From assembly GCF_001638985.1 (NCBI RefSeq), contig NW_017265152.1:66849-130848 (forward strand): a stretch of 64,000 nt of DNA, given 5' to 3'. Source of the stretch: Phycomyces blakesleeanus NRRL 1555(-). Lineage: Eukaryota; Mucoromycota; Mucoromycetes; Mucorales; Phycomycetaceae. Below the pieces are notes generated by a model, which made no database searches, was not told the DNA's origin, and was given only the letters and a program-made list of their open reading frames with translations. Every line of letters starts with the position of its first letter. Positions within the stretch are counted from its first letter, which is position 1. A program made the position numbers and the translations under genes. Positions 1-10,948 of this stretch are shown one piece after another.

Positions 1-431
1 CTTTTGAGCAACGTGTGTCTGGCATTGAGATTCATATTTTCCAGCACGGTGACATTTTCTTGTTTCTCCAAAAACTAAATTTGCTTTGATATGTTTATGT
101 TTTTTATTCCACTTTGTTGAACAGAGCTTATTAATTCGCACAAGACATTGTTTTCATTCACTAGCTTTAACTGATATTGTTGTATTTAAAGGAAGCATCT
201 TGATTCCTTCTAAAGGCGAATTGATCAAGACTTGCTGGACATTGGAGATATTGTAAATAGTGTTGTTTGTATTGTGAGACATATTAAAGTGTATTTTTCA
301 GGAAGGAGAAAAAAGTGTTTGTTAAAAAACAATTCCCAGATGTAGGATAAAAAAGCTATCAACTGTTATTAAATTTAGAAAGCCAGAACTGCATCAGCTA
401 CTAATTCAAACTCTCCATAGAAAAAAATAAG
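1..431. other. Left edge inside CACTA-D, no resolved gene
   Basis: This stretch belongs to CACTA-D, whose left end lies before the window. It probably carries upstream exons of the plus-strand accessory gene that is readable from about 432, but I could not connect any short open stretch here to it by a convincing splice pair. Short open plus-strand pieces exist near 3-86 and 190-255; neither shows a recognisable motif. Confidence 0.4.
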
Positions 432-797
432 GGGCTTTGGAGAATGTTGACAGTATTCTCCATGCTGATAAAATGTCAGACCTTGAGAGTGATGACAAAA
501 GAGAAGAAAAGGAACTGGATTCATTCTCAGAAAAGAGTTTTTTTTGGAGATTCCGCCCAAGCTGGAGAAGCGAAGAGGTATAGTACAAAAAAACTATTTT
601 TTTGGATGGTGTGTAATAATACTTACATTGACATATAGGGAGATAGGTTCGTTGATGAACTTGATGCAGATTATGAGGCAGCTCATAATAAGAAAAATAA
701 TACCTGTCCATTCGAGCATAAATTTAAAGGAATAAGAGATAAGCAGCTTAGTAAGACCAAAGCAAACAAGCTGCCATCATGGTCAAAGAAACAATAA
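432..797 (+). CDS. CACTA-D accessory protein, last two exons (partial)
   Basis: Two exons read cleanly: 432-577 and 639-797, separated by a 61-bp intron (donor GTATAG, acceptor ATATAG), ending at a TAA. The first contains MSDLESDDKREE followed by FRPSWRSEE; the second is basic and ends in LPSWSKKQ. Copies A and B carry the same order (MSDSESD...PTWRSDE and MSDDETD...CPS-stop-RSDE) followed by a last exon ending in a W-containing motif, so this is a shared second gene of these elements. It runs tail-to-tail with the transposase, with 67 bp between the stops. Its function is unknown. By position it could be the TnpA-like DNA-binding partner of the transposase, but no known domain is recognisable. 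Upstream exons are not resolved. Confidence 0.6.
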
Positions 798-864
798 GAT
801 AATAAATCAAACATTTTCTAATAAATTGATAAAAGAGTGCAAAGTGGTATTTTATTAATATTAT

Positions 865-3800
865 TTAAGCTTCTATTTTCTGGGGTAAAGGGATTACTAA
901 ACGTTTAAATTCACTAGTTATAGTAAACCTATATTTAGCAATTGCGATTGGTGAATATAAACCATGTACTGGAATAATACATTCATAATTAAGTACAGAA
1001 GAAGGTTCATTCCAGAGCTCAATGCCTTCATTTAACATTGGCTGGTAACTCCCCGAAGAATAACTAGAGTACCACTCAACAAACGCAAAAGTATGGGTGA
1101 TGACAGTTTCGTTGATGGTTATCAAATGTTAAAATAAATACAGTATACGGCCAGGAAACGCTGCTTTATCTTCACTGTTATTCTCAAGATAATAGGCGCG
1201 GAAATAAGATTCAGAAGAGTGTTCCTGTCCAAGAAGAGATATCTATTTCATTTTCTCAATTCGGTTATTGACAAAAATCTGGTTAGACTTGCAGTTTGAA
1301 TAATGACCAAAAAGATCGTGACTGCCATACGCGTGTCTGTAAAACTCCAGTAAACATTCATAATGTCCCTTGCACATTGTAATCCTTTGGTCGAGTTTAA
1401 TCGGAAACACTGAAGGGGGCAACGGCTCACAACCCAAAGCAGAATGACGAGGGTTTAACGAATATTCAACAAAGTCAGACAGAGAAAAGATACTGGCAGT
1501 AGAAGATGGATGCAATGCTGCTAATTGATCTTGACTATTTAAAATGCAATGCAGAAAGTCAATTGCAAACTGGGGAAGATGGTTGATGAAAGATTGTATG
1601 AAGCTGTCAATGTATGTTCTCTCTAAAAATCTCTTCATCATCGTTGATTTGAAGCCGCCTTTTTGATTTGTTTCGATATTCTTCAACAAACCATTGTATC
1701 TCTCAAAACTGAATAACTAGAAAGCATAAATTGGCCCAAAGTCATGAACACACTCGCCAAGATGAAGATGTAGATGCATATTTGGTGTCATGGCCGATTT
1801 TCCATACAGTGTCTGAAATCTTGTACAAAACAATTGGAGTTTACTGTGGGCTTCATCTATTTCTTTGTCAATGATCGAAGGTTTTGTGAGTAAGCGGCAT
1901 GCGTCAACAAACAAAATCCAGTTTTCGAGATTCTTGGCTGGAAGCACATGCTTCAGAACAAATGGAGAGTATATGACGCACCACAACTTCCACTTGTCAG
2001 CTTTCATGAACGAAAACCCATCGGCAATCTTCTTTGTTATACGTGCATATCCACAAGGTACAACAATACCATTAGCAAGCTCTTGCATAGTTAACTGATT
2101 CTTTTCATTGATGTAGTTACACTTGCGCCATATCTGAATCATTCGCTTTGCAGTTCCAAGATAGAGGTTATGCATTGGGTCTATAACTGTAAAGCGGACT
2201 GGGTCAAAGTAAGATAACCAATGAAGCTCTGACCACTGAGTGCCATTTTCTTTTTCTAGGCGTGTATGCTCAGTATTGTTCAATGCATTTGTCCAGCTGA
2301 CAGCGTGTTCCAGATTCATTGTCTTCGTGCGTCTCACCCAATTGCTATACTTTAATCCAGAGTAGTCAAGCTTGCTGGTCTTCTTTATAGTCGTGAATTG
2401 TTGTTGACATTTGTGACAGGCGCATGTGCTCATGTGGCCAGTAAATCCAGAGGTTTTGCAAGCGGCAGGGATATCACAGGCAACACACATCAATGCAGCA
2501 CAAACAACAATCTTTCTATTTTGTGAGTCTGTCATTTCTACACCAATGTACATCTCCAACAATTCGTCAACGAGTGGCTTCAAGTAATGATTTATGCTGT
2601 CAGTGCTTGTTTCTTTCGGCCCAGGCATCATACCAACAAGAATGACATTTTCAGACTTAAGGCGTTCACTCCGTGGGAGATTGTTGATAGAGAGATATAT
2701 CGCACCACTGGAATGTGTTCGTCTATCAAATGGCTGAAACCAATCGATATTCAGAGTCAACATTAAAGATTGGCTATCATCAACAAACCGTCTGCCATTG
2801 ATGTCTTTAATATCACTCCAAACTGCACCATCAAAAATGTCAAGTTTGGTGTTTTCAATTATTTGACGATTTCTCCACAAATTGATCTTGGACACGAAAT
2901 CTGGCTTGGAGAATTTTTGTTGCAAGGCGTACTTCAGAGAGTTGAATGGATATAACATTGCTGGAAGAGAATGATTTCCGGTTGACACTTTAAAGATATT
3001 GTTGTTACAAATAGCAGATTAAGAGAATTTCTTAAATGTACAGACTCTTTGACTTGTTTCTGGAGGATAAATTGAATGACATTGTGAGCATGCAATATAT
3101 ATTGTCATTCCGTCTGTTGCCATATTAAATCCTGTTTTATGCTTCAAGCTATTGATCGTCAATGAAAGGGTGCCAGATATATCACAGAGAGACAGTAGAG
3201 TATTGCAAAACTCAATAAGAACTGATCCGCCACTTTCCACTAAAAAGATCAAGTGAAATATGACAATGAATACTGCAACAAAGCAGATATACAGGGGCAT
3301 GTTATCAAAAGATAAAGAACAAACTATGAAGACAAAGATTAAGTTAGTTTAAATTAATGTATTGATTAATTGTCTATACTATATTAAATCATACCTGATT
3401 CTACTATCAAGGTCCCACTGATCTCATCAAAGTTTTCTTTGTGTTCAAAATCAAAACCAGTATCGCCTTCTTCAATCTCACTACCATCAACCACAAATGC
3501 TCCTGTAATTGTATCTTCATCAGTAAATATAAACTCTTCTTGGGACAAAGATAAGTTAACTGGAAAGGAATAATTGTTGTAAAGATATAGAAATAAAAAT
3601 ATAATTACAATTATAATCATATAAAAAATAAAAAATATATATATCAGTCTCAATTATTATTTTGTTCATTTATTTTATTTTATTTTCTTACCTTCTTGAT
3701 CAAATTCAATGTTTTGTTCTTCATTTTCATCTTCATATTTGCCTTCGCATTTGTTTTTGTAATCATAATCATTGTCATTGTCAACACTATCTACTTCCAT

Positions 3801-4040
3801 GTTGCCAAAATGTTCTTCAGGAACATCTATTTTAAAAATTAATTTATATTAATTTCACATGTACAGCTCAAGTTATTCTTGTTATTTACCTATTACATTG
3901 TCTTTGGCAACAGGCACTATATGTTTCTCATAGTGTTGTTGTGCATTTTGTCTTTTCTGTTTCTTTCTAAAGCTATCCAACTTTGTACAGTCTGGATATT
4001 TGCAGATAATATAACTGTCTTTCTTTTGATTATTGGACAT
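865..4040 (-). pseudogene. CACTA-D Tnp2-family transposase, decayed
   Basis: A multi-exon Tnp2-type transposase, the DNA-cleaving enzyme of CACTA transposons. Reading starts at the ATG at 4040 with a short Cys/His exon (4040 to about 3890). Two acidic exons follow (about 3828-3692 and 3560-3396), then a long body from about 3300. The core at 2988-1717 is one uninterrupted 423-codon stretch. It contains LTLNIDWFQPFD, INNLPRSER, VLVGMMPGPKE, CDIPAACKT, a CACHKCQ knuckle, DPMHNLYLG and PNMHLHLHLGE, all shared with copies A and B. Stops interrupt it at 3019-3021, at 1717-1719 (copy A has Trp there, in YWLFSFERYN) and twice more before the TAA at 865-867. It is therefore a pseudogene unless a relative supplies function. 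Confidence 0.88.
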
Positions 4041-4863
4041 GTTGATTGTTTAAAATTATATACAAAAATTATATAGCTTTTAAGAGATCTTGATCAAGAT
4101 CTTTATATACTAAAAAATAAATTATAAATAGGTAAAATACTGCTCCATGTCATGACTATAGTATGCCAAGTAATTCTTCAATACATCTAGTGCACATATC
4201 ATTATAATTATACTAATATATCATTAAGTCATTAACCAAGTCAAATACTGTATACATTACTAAAAGCGTACGCAATTTTTTTTGAAAGTCTTTTTTTAGA
4301 ATTATAATATTTGATATGACAATGATTTGACCATGACAAAAAAAATCCAAAAATGAAACATTCGCCTCTCACAACATGTGAAATAAAAAAATCTGATATT
4401 TTAGTTCCATATATCAAAGGGAAAAATTACGCAAAAATATTGTCACAGTAAAAATGAAATCACAACCTCTTGTCTTGTTCCCCTGAAATATATTGATTAA
4501 ATATTTGTTCTTATATTCACATTTATAATACATAAAAAAATATTTAAATAATTTATTTTGAAATAAAAAAAGTAAAACCTTAAGAATATATATAATTTTT
4601 ATTAAATATTATATTAACATTTGTATAAATGTTTTTGCAGTATAATTTAGAATTATATTAAAGAAGTGTATAAAATAAAAAAAACCAATTTTGTAATTTT
4701 ATAGCTAGAAAAAAAAGATGGTAGTGTGACTTTACAGCAAAAAAAGAGTGATCTGAAATCATAACAAAAAAAAATAGAAATTATCTGAAAAAATTAAAAA
4801 TCGAAAATTTTAGTAAAATTTTTATAGATTTTTAGGAACTAAAATCAGCAGTCTTTTGCAGTG

Positions 4864-5462
4864 TATTGATCAGTCTCGATAGACTTGACTCAATATACTT
4901 GGATAATCAAACAAGTAAAATATCAATAGTGTTAAATATTAAGAGAACTTGTCAGAAAATAAAACGTAAAAAAATCAATATTTATTAAATGTAAGTATTA
5001 CAATATTAATAGCTTTGCAATTGACTTGTTAAATAAATAAATAAATAAAATTATTGAAAAATATAATAAAAAGCTATATAATTGATGATCTATTAAATGT
5101 GATTTGTTTTTTACTATCATTAAGTACAAATAAAATAAAATAATTATTAAGTTATAATCATGAAATAAATTATGCTTGTAAAGAAAATATAATAAAAATA
5201 ATGTTAATTTCAAGTTAATTCATTCAGTTAAATATAGCAAGAAAATAAGATAAGATGTATAGTTATGTAAAGTTATTTTTGATAGGCTGATGCTTTTTCA
5301 TTGTACTTATTAGTGTTTTGCTCTACTAATAAAAAAAATCTTTCTATCCAGCCTTGGCCACCATCGGAAAATAAAAAAATAATGGAATATAATTTTTTTA
5401 GAATTATAAAGAATTCTGTAATGTTACCACATTGCCAGACAATCGAAATTTTGTTATAAGCT
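4864..5462 (-). repeat. LTR-like direct repeat, left copy (3' LTR on minus strand)
   Basis: About 600 bp that recur in the same orientation at 6947-7482 plus 14395-14465. On the minus strand it has LTR-like signals: a TATAAATA-like box near 5010 followed within about 40 bp by AATAAA-like bases. This copy is uninterrupted and therefore preserves the empty site for CACTA-A: bases 5389-5391 (ATA) join sequence matching 7482 directly to sequence matching 14398. Terminal bases are TATTGATC on one side and roughly ATTTTGTT on the other, not the usual TG...CA, so exact limits are uncertain by a few bases. Confidence 0.7.
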
Positions 5463-6946
5463 GACTATTTTTACAACACGCTGTGTCATAATTATCAGAT
5501 TGCACTGAGCTAATAAATCAATGGCCAAGCAATATAAAGTCAGGCAAAGAAGTGTACTTAATAATAAAGAAATATACTTAAAGAAGTATGATCAAACAAA
5601 CAAAATAATATAGTAGATAAAAAATGATTTTATTATGAACAGTTGCTATTGATATTTATACTAATTATCTGGAATGTTTGTCTTAAGATCTTATTTGATA
5701 TGATGTCTCATCTATAAAAATGTTAATTTGAATTATTATTTCTACTATGTGAGAATGTAAGTAAGGAACAAAATAATTAATTACAAAAATATATTCATTT
5801 GCCCTTTTCTCTTTTTGAAACAATTGGTTTGAACTTTCTTTTTTGTTTCTTCACAAGCTTGTTGGCTACAACTATAGTATTGATGCGTGATGTGTTAGGG
5901 TTGTTATAGATTGTGACGGATCACTTGGCAAATAAAATTCAATGATAATAGAATAGAACAGAAGATGAATACAGTAAAAGGCAGCAAGTTGCAATAGTTG
6001 ACAGATAAGAAAAGAGAGAACAACTGATAGAATCGTTGTTAAAAGTGAGAGAGAGGGAGAAGATGTATAAAAAGAAAATGACAAAACAGAAAAATAATAA
6101 CTAGCAAGGAGACCAAAACCAACAAGCAACCTTCCTAAAACCAAGAAACTGATATGTTATGTCACAAGATGGTATAAATCACAAAGAGAAGAAAACAAGA
6201 AAAAGATACTGAATTAGATCAAAAGATAAAGATTTATTGAATGAAATTGTTTCTCTTTTATAGTCGATGAGGTTTAGAATTGATAATAGAAGTTCAGAAA
6301 AATATAGTAAAAATAGAATGATAAGTAATTGATACAGCAAAGATAAAATATATGAGTAAAGATACAGTAAAAATATAATAATAAAAGTACTGGTGTTGCA
6401 CGGAGATGTTGGCAAAATGAATTGTGTACATTGTAGAAGAGGAATGTTACTAGCATAGGTGACCATGATTTCGAATGAGTATAATGTAGACAAATATGTT
6501 AACAAGGGAAAAAGAAAAAGTATTGTGTGTAGAAAGAACAGAGAATAAAAACAAAAAATTTCCTATGCACGGAAAAATCTCCTTTTACCACCAAGGGCAC
6601 AGTACCATATCAACAAACAGTTGATGTCAGCCTCTCATAACTGGGACGATACATCACAACAAACTACCAGACAAACCCACCAAGCAGACTGACCTTCCAG
6701 TACCAGACACCACAACATAACCAAACCCCTGAGTTGCCCACAACATACTATAACAATTGACGTGTGTGGTGCTTGTATTTGTGGTAAATATTGACAGGTG
6801 ATGTTATCATGGTTTTCGAGGTTTGAATGGGTTTGTAGATGTGAAATAACCTCTCTTTTCCACAAGAGAGAAAATGACAGACTCAAAAGAGAATGTAGAA
6901 TTAAAAATAATAAAATCAATAAGAGAAAAATAAGAGAAAACAGTAC
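5463..6946 (-). mobile_element. Interior of a non-autonomous LTR-type element
   Basis: The 1.5-kb sequence lies between the two direct LTR-like repeats. No reverse transcriptase, integrase or protease motif is visible on either strand. Minus-strand open stretches near 6144-5872 and 6505-6179 show only hydrophobic low-complexity translations. A short basic stretch ending in SKREKGK with a stop near 5810 could be the tail of a degenerate gag-like frame. No convincing tRNA primer-binding site was seen next to the LTRs. It is best described as a TRIM/LARD-like passenger element that would need enzymes from elsewhere. Confidence 0.5.
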
Positions 6947-7482
6947 TATTGATCAATCTCGGTAGACTTGACTCAATATACTTGGATAATCAAACAAATA
7001 AAATATCAACAGCGTTAAATATTAAGAGAACTTGTTGTCAGAAAATAAGACAAAGAAAAATCAATGTTTATTAAATGCAAGTATTGCAATATTTATAGTT
7101 TTGCAATTGACTTGGTGAATAATTAAATAAATCAAATTAAAAAATATATATATAAGAAAAGTTGTATAATCAACGATCTATTAAATGTGATTTGCTCTTT
7201 ACTATCATTAAGTACAAATAAAATAATATAATTATTAAGTCATAATCATGAAGATAATTATGCTTGTAAGAATATATAATAAAAATAATATCAATTCCAA
7301 GTTGATTCGTTCAGTTAAATATAGTGAGAAAATAAGATACAATGTGTGGTTGCCTGAAGTTGTTGTTGACAGAATGATGCTTTTTTGTTGTACTTATTGA
7401 TGTTTTGCTCTACGAATAGAAAAATTGCTTTCTATTCAGCCTCGGCTGCCATCAGAAAATCAAAAATAATAATAATAGAATA
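6947..7482 (-). repeat. LTR-like direct repeat, right copy, first part
   Basis: Matches 4864-5389 with many point differences but conserved order over its whole length. Shared landmarks are the TATTGATCA start, GACTTGACTCAATATACTTGG, and GTTTTGCTCTAC near the far end. It stops at the ATA (7480-7482) that forms the left target duplication of CACTA-A. The missing 70 bp of this LTR copy reappear after that element, at 14395-14465. Confidence 0.75.
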
Positions 7483-9204
7483 TACTGGAAAAATTATCTG
7501 TCTAAACATATGTAAGAGTACAAGAAATTCTAGGTGACAGAATAATTAAATTCTATAATTTGGTATGTCTATATTCCGTCCTCTATATATTATATTACAT
7601 ATGAGTTGTCCAAGTAACTTCTGAAGCCATAATTGTCTATATACAGAAGCGTAGTTCTTTTAAATAATTAAACACAAAACCTTAATCAAAGTACATACTT
7701 TTTCTTTTTTTGTTTGGCACCATGTTACAGTAATACTGCTTTAGAGACGGTCTTATAAAGGAAAAAGCATCTGTTTTAGATAGAAAATTGTCTACTGAAA
7801 TAATAGTATTCTATTGGATTATTTGATAGAGAAAAATGTCTACCAAAATAATGGTATTCTATTGGATCATTTAACAGAAAAAACAGGATTTATATATAAT
7901 CTCTTCTGAATCTAAACACTTTTATTGGACAATTATGCCCGGCTAAACTATTGGATTTACACATGTCATACTACTGCAATACTTCTTGCACTTCATTTCA
8001 AATATTTTTGCAGGGATTGTTTTGGAAAAATTGTTTTTATTAAAAAAAAAGCTTTTTGCTTATAATATGTATGGCTTGACAATATATAGTCTAATGTAAT
8101 ATATAGCCTACTACATAATTAATATAATAGCAAACTCTTTCATATATTATGATATATGAATACTTCTAATATGATAGAATCCTAAAAAGAAATGGGTGTT
8201 AATGATATTTCATTTGTAAGAGAAAGCTAAAAAATTATTCAATTTTATTAGATTATACAAATATTTATTTTTCTTTAATTTAAATAGTATAATTACTTAC
8301 CAGTGCTTTTGTCAAGACCAAACATAGTACAGATTGACTGTTGTTCTGAAAGGTTTAATAAAACGCATTAGCAAAGATCATGGAATATAGTTTGATTTTA
8401 TTACTTACCAAAGAAACCTAGTTTTTAAAGAAAAGTCATTCAATCAGGTACATAGAAATGTTAGAAGTACTAACAGAGATAGAAGATAAATAAAATTAGA
8501 TATAAAAATAAAATAAATAAATACATTATTTAGACTTACCAGATAAATTTCTAATGTTGGTATGTCTTTATGATGGGCTGATGAGCTAATGAGCTGATGA
8601 GAGAAAGAGAAAATTATTAATAAATAGATACATATACAATAACCATGTTTTATTTTTTTGATCTTGTCTGTTAAGCAACATGGCAGAGACTTGTAATAGT
8701 ATCCACAACTACAATAATAATAAAGGGAAAAAATTAAGAATAAATATAACAAAAGAATAATAAATACCAAATTGCTTACCAGGGTGTGAACTCAAATACA
8801 TTAACCAGAAAAGAAGTAAATAAAGTGGAAGAGAAACAGGAAAAAAAGAAAATAAGAAAAAATAAAAGAAAAGGAAGAAACATAAGATTTTTTTTAAAAA
8901 AACAAATAGTTTAAATTATAACAAACTTTAAAAAAAAAGTGAGAGTAAAATAAGTCTAGCTCAAAATAGATAATAGTACTCATTCTTGTATTGTACATTA
9001 AAGAAGTTGCTCAAGATTATAAAGGACATTTGTATTCAATAAATTATAAATCCCCCTTTTTTTCAACAATCTTATAAGTCTACTCTACACCACCTTATTC
9101 TGTATGTATATCTTTAGCTAAGCAGAAATAAATATAATTCAAATTGCATATTTATTTTTATAATATATTAATATTTAAAATATAATCAAAATACAATAAA
9201 GAAA
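7483..9204. other. CACTA-A left arm, AT-rich, with a small direct repeat
   Basis: Between the left end of copy A and its accessory gene the sequence is AT-rich. A roughly 48-bp unit around TAGTATTCTATTGGATTATTT occurs twice in tandem (about 7785-7885). Such subterminal repeats are expected as transposase-binding sites in CACTA elements, but I cannot prove that role. The only other structure is the set of splice-like sites described separately at 8295-8810. Confidence 0.4.
8295..8810 (-). other. Series of splice-like signals, possible small third gene of CACTA-A
   Basis: Four consensus donors occur on the minus strand: GTAAGC at 8779-8774, GTAAGT at 8539-8534, 8408-8403 and 8300-8295. Each follows a TG or TTG exon end, and most have an upstream AG acceptor. 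The candidate exons are short (about 29, 54, 9 and 45 nt). The 54-nt one translates to LISSSAHHKDIPTLEIYL. The total is too little for a protein call, and the frames were not proven to join. It may be a decayed gene or a chance series. Confidence 0.3.
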
Positions 9205-10918
9205 ATGCCTTCGAATAACAGTAAAAAGTCAGACCGCAAAGGAAAAGAGAAAGCAAATGCAAGTACAAGTGCATCTACTTCCATCAGTCATGTTTTGACT
9301 GGCCGTGTTTTGCCTAGCAAAATTGCCCCAAGTCTCCCACTGATTGCTAACCAAGACCAGAGATATATGGATATTGTTGACATGTTTAACAAAGTCAATG
9401 AAAACATTGAAGGTGTTAAGAGTGACATTGCTAATGTCAATACAAACATGACTACTTTCAAGAACAAGCTTGGAGTATTGGTTGGCACGTCTGAAAAGAC
9501 AAATATGGCTTTTGTTGAATTTGCCAAAGCCTATGCCAATGACCAGGCCCGCATGGCTAGTGTAAGATCATCTTTGATGTCATATTCCGCCCCTCCACTC
9601 TCTCTCAGTGATGCTAAAATGACTGCAGTTATTTTGGTAATAAATATTTATATATGCTAGGTGTCAATATTTTATTAGATAAATCATATTTAGGAAATTC
9701 TGAAGGCAACAGTATGGAAAGCAAACTTTCAGTCCGATGACCCCGTACTTGTTGCTGATAATGAAAGCAAATAGAAGTGGAACAAGAATGAGAAAATCAA
9801 TTACCCTGATAATGTTGTGGTGATCAAGTACCTCAAAAGCTATATTCTTGCACAACCACGTGCAAGTGGGTTTTCCCACAAGTTTGTAGTTGATAAAATC
9901 AAAAACAACTACAAATATTACCATCATAAAACTCATATGACAGATGAACAAAAGGCTGCTACAAGAAGCAAAGGGAGAGCAAACAGCCATACTGATCAGG
10001 TTTGTATTTGATACAAAAAATTAAATTAAGTATATTATCATTTTCTCATGTTTTAATATATAAATCTAGATGTGTACATAATGCAAGTGCACATATAACA
10101 GTAACTGGGTGGTCTTTGATGCTGCAATGGGGTTTAAGGCTGGAAACCCTGCTGAGAAGGTCTACCTCAGACTATTTAAGAAAGAGGTCATGTCTGATAG
10201 TGTGTTATATTTTTAGAAAAGAAAGAAAAACAAAGTGCAGACGAGAAGTACGGTGAGACTTTGTTTATTGATGAAAAGAGAGATGATCTTCTATTGCTAT
10301 TTGCTATGCGAGTTTATATAGACATTGCGTGTGTATTTAGAATAATGATATGAGTATATCATGTGATATCTGTTTTCTTATATCATAGATAATATATTGT
10401 TAAGTTATTACCTACGCTCTTGTTTGAGTGATTAGTAATGTTGACTAAGGTGTGTGACCTTATTATTGGTATATTCTTTATTTAATGATAGTGTGAGAAA
10501 TAATGTATAATTGATACTGGTCGCTTATTCAATATGTCTTTGTCTTATTGTCTGTGTGCTCTATTTGAATCTACAATTATGTTAGATACAACATAGTGAA
10601 TCGGATACTGAGGTTAAGAATGGCAAACCAGAATGAGTGTTACATGTGACTCTCCCTACTTGGAGAAGTGATGAGATAAATAATATTTAGAATAAATAAA
10701 TAAGATTTAAAACAAGAAAAATAAAGAACTAATAAAAATAAATACAGTTCAACAGATTGTTGGCAATTGTTGATGACATTGCGGCAGACCATGACTTGCA
10801 AAATGCAGGTGTGGGAACAAAGTCAAGAATGAAAAGATATCAAACAACAGTATTGCCTTGCTCTATTCCCACCAGTCTCTCTTGGTCATTGCCTGGTTGG
10901 GCAATCAACAATGAATAA
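9205..10918 (+). pseudogene. CACTA-A accessory gene, broken by stops and a solo LTR
   Basis: Exon 1 (9205-9636) starts MPSNNSKKSDRKGKEK and continues into a heptad-like segment (residues about 50-110) typical of a coiled coil. Exon 2 (9694-9999) contains KYLKSYILAQPRASGFSHK and a basic tail. A third block from about 10070 holds NWVVFDAAMGFKAGNPAE and MSD, continues after the LTR with ESD and then TLPTWRSDE. A last exon (about 10748-10918) ends SLPGWAINNE. Copies B and D carry relatives. Damage: TAG 9772-9774, TAA 10079-10081, a TGA near 10636, no clear donor after WRSDE, and a 391-bp solo LTR splitting the MSD-ESD junction. Only 30 bp separate its stop from the convergent transposase. Function unknown; a TnpA-like partner is the best guess. 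Confidence 0.7.
10203..10593 (-). repeat. Solo LTR, 391 bp, duplication TAGTG
   Basis: The copy runs TGTTATATT...GATACAACA on the plus strand, so it is TG...CA on either strand, and it is flanked by the 5-bp direct repeat TAGTG (10198-10202 and 10594-10598). That is the signature of LTR-retrotransposon integration followed by LTR-LTR recombination. Read on the minus strand it is homologous to the solo LTR at 29326-29728, including TGTTGTATC at the start and CTCGTCTGCACTT near the end. It sits in the accessory gene of CACTA-A, so it is younger than that element. Confidence 0.9.
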
Positions 10919-10948
10919 ACATTTTTTTTACTATGTTCTGTTGTAGGA

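Larger units (their letters stand above)
1..4863 (-). mobile_element. CACTA (En/Spm-type) DNA transposon, copy D, left end missing
   Basis: The element carries a Tnp2-type transposase on the minus strand and a convergent accessory gene on the plus strand. The right terminus ends in TTTTGCAGTG at 4854-4863, that is CACTGCAAAA read inwards. The same ten bases end copy A, and CACT is the hallmark of CACTA ends. The next three bases are TAT, the candidate 3-bp target duplication; the left partner cannot be seen. The element ends exactly where the LTR-like repeat 4864-5462 begins, so it inserted at or cut the edge of that repeat. The transposase has several stops, so this copy is not autonomous as it stands. 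Confidence 0.85.
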
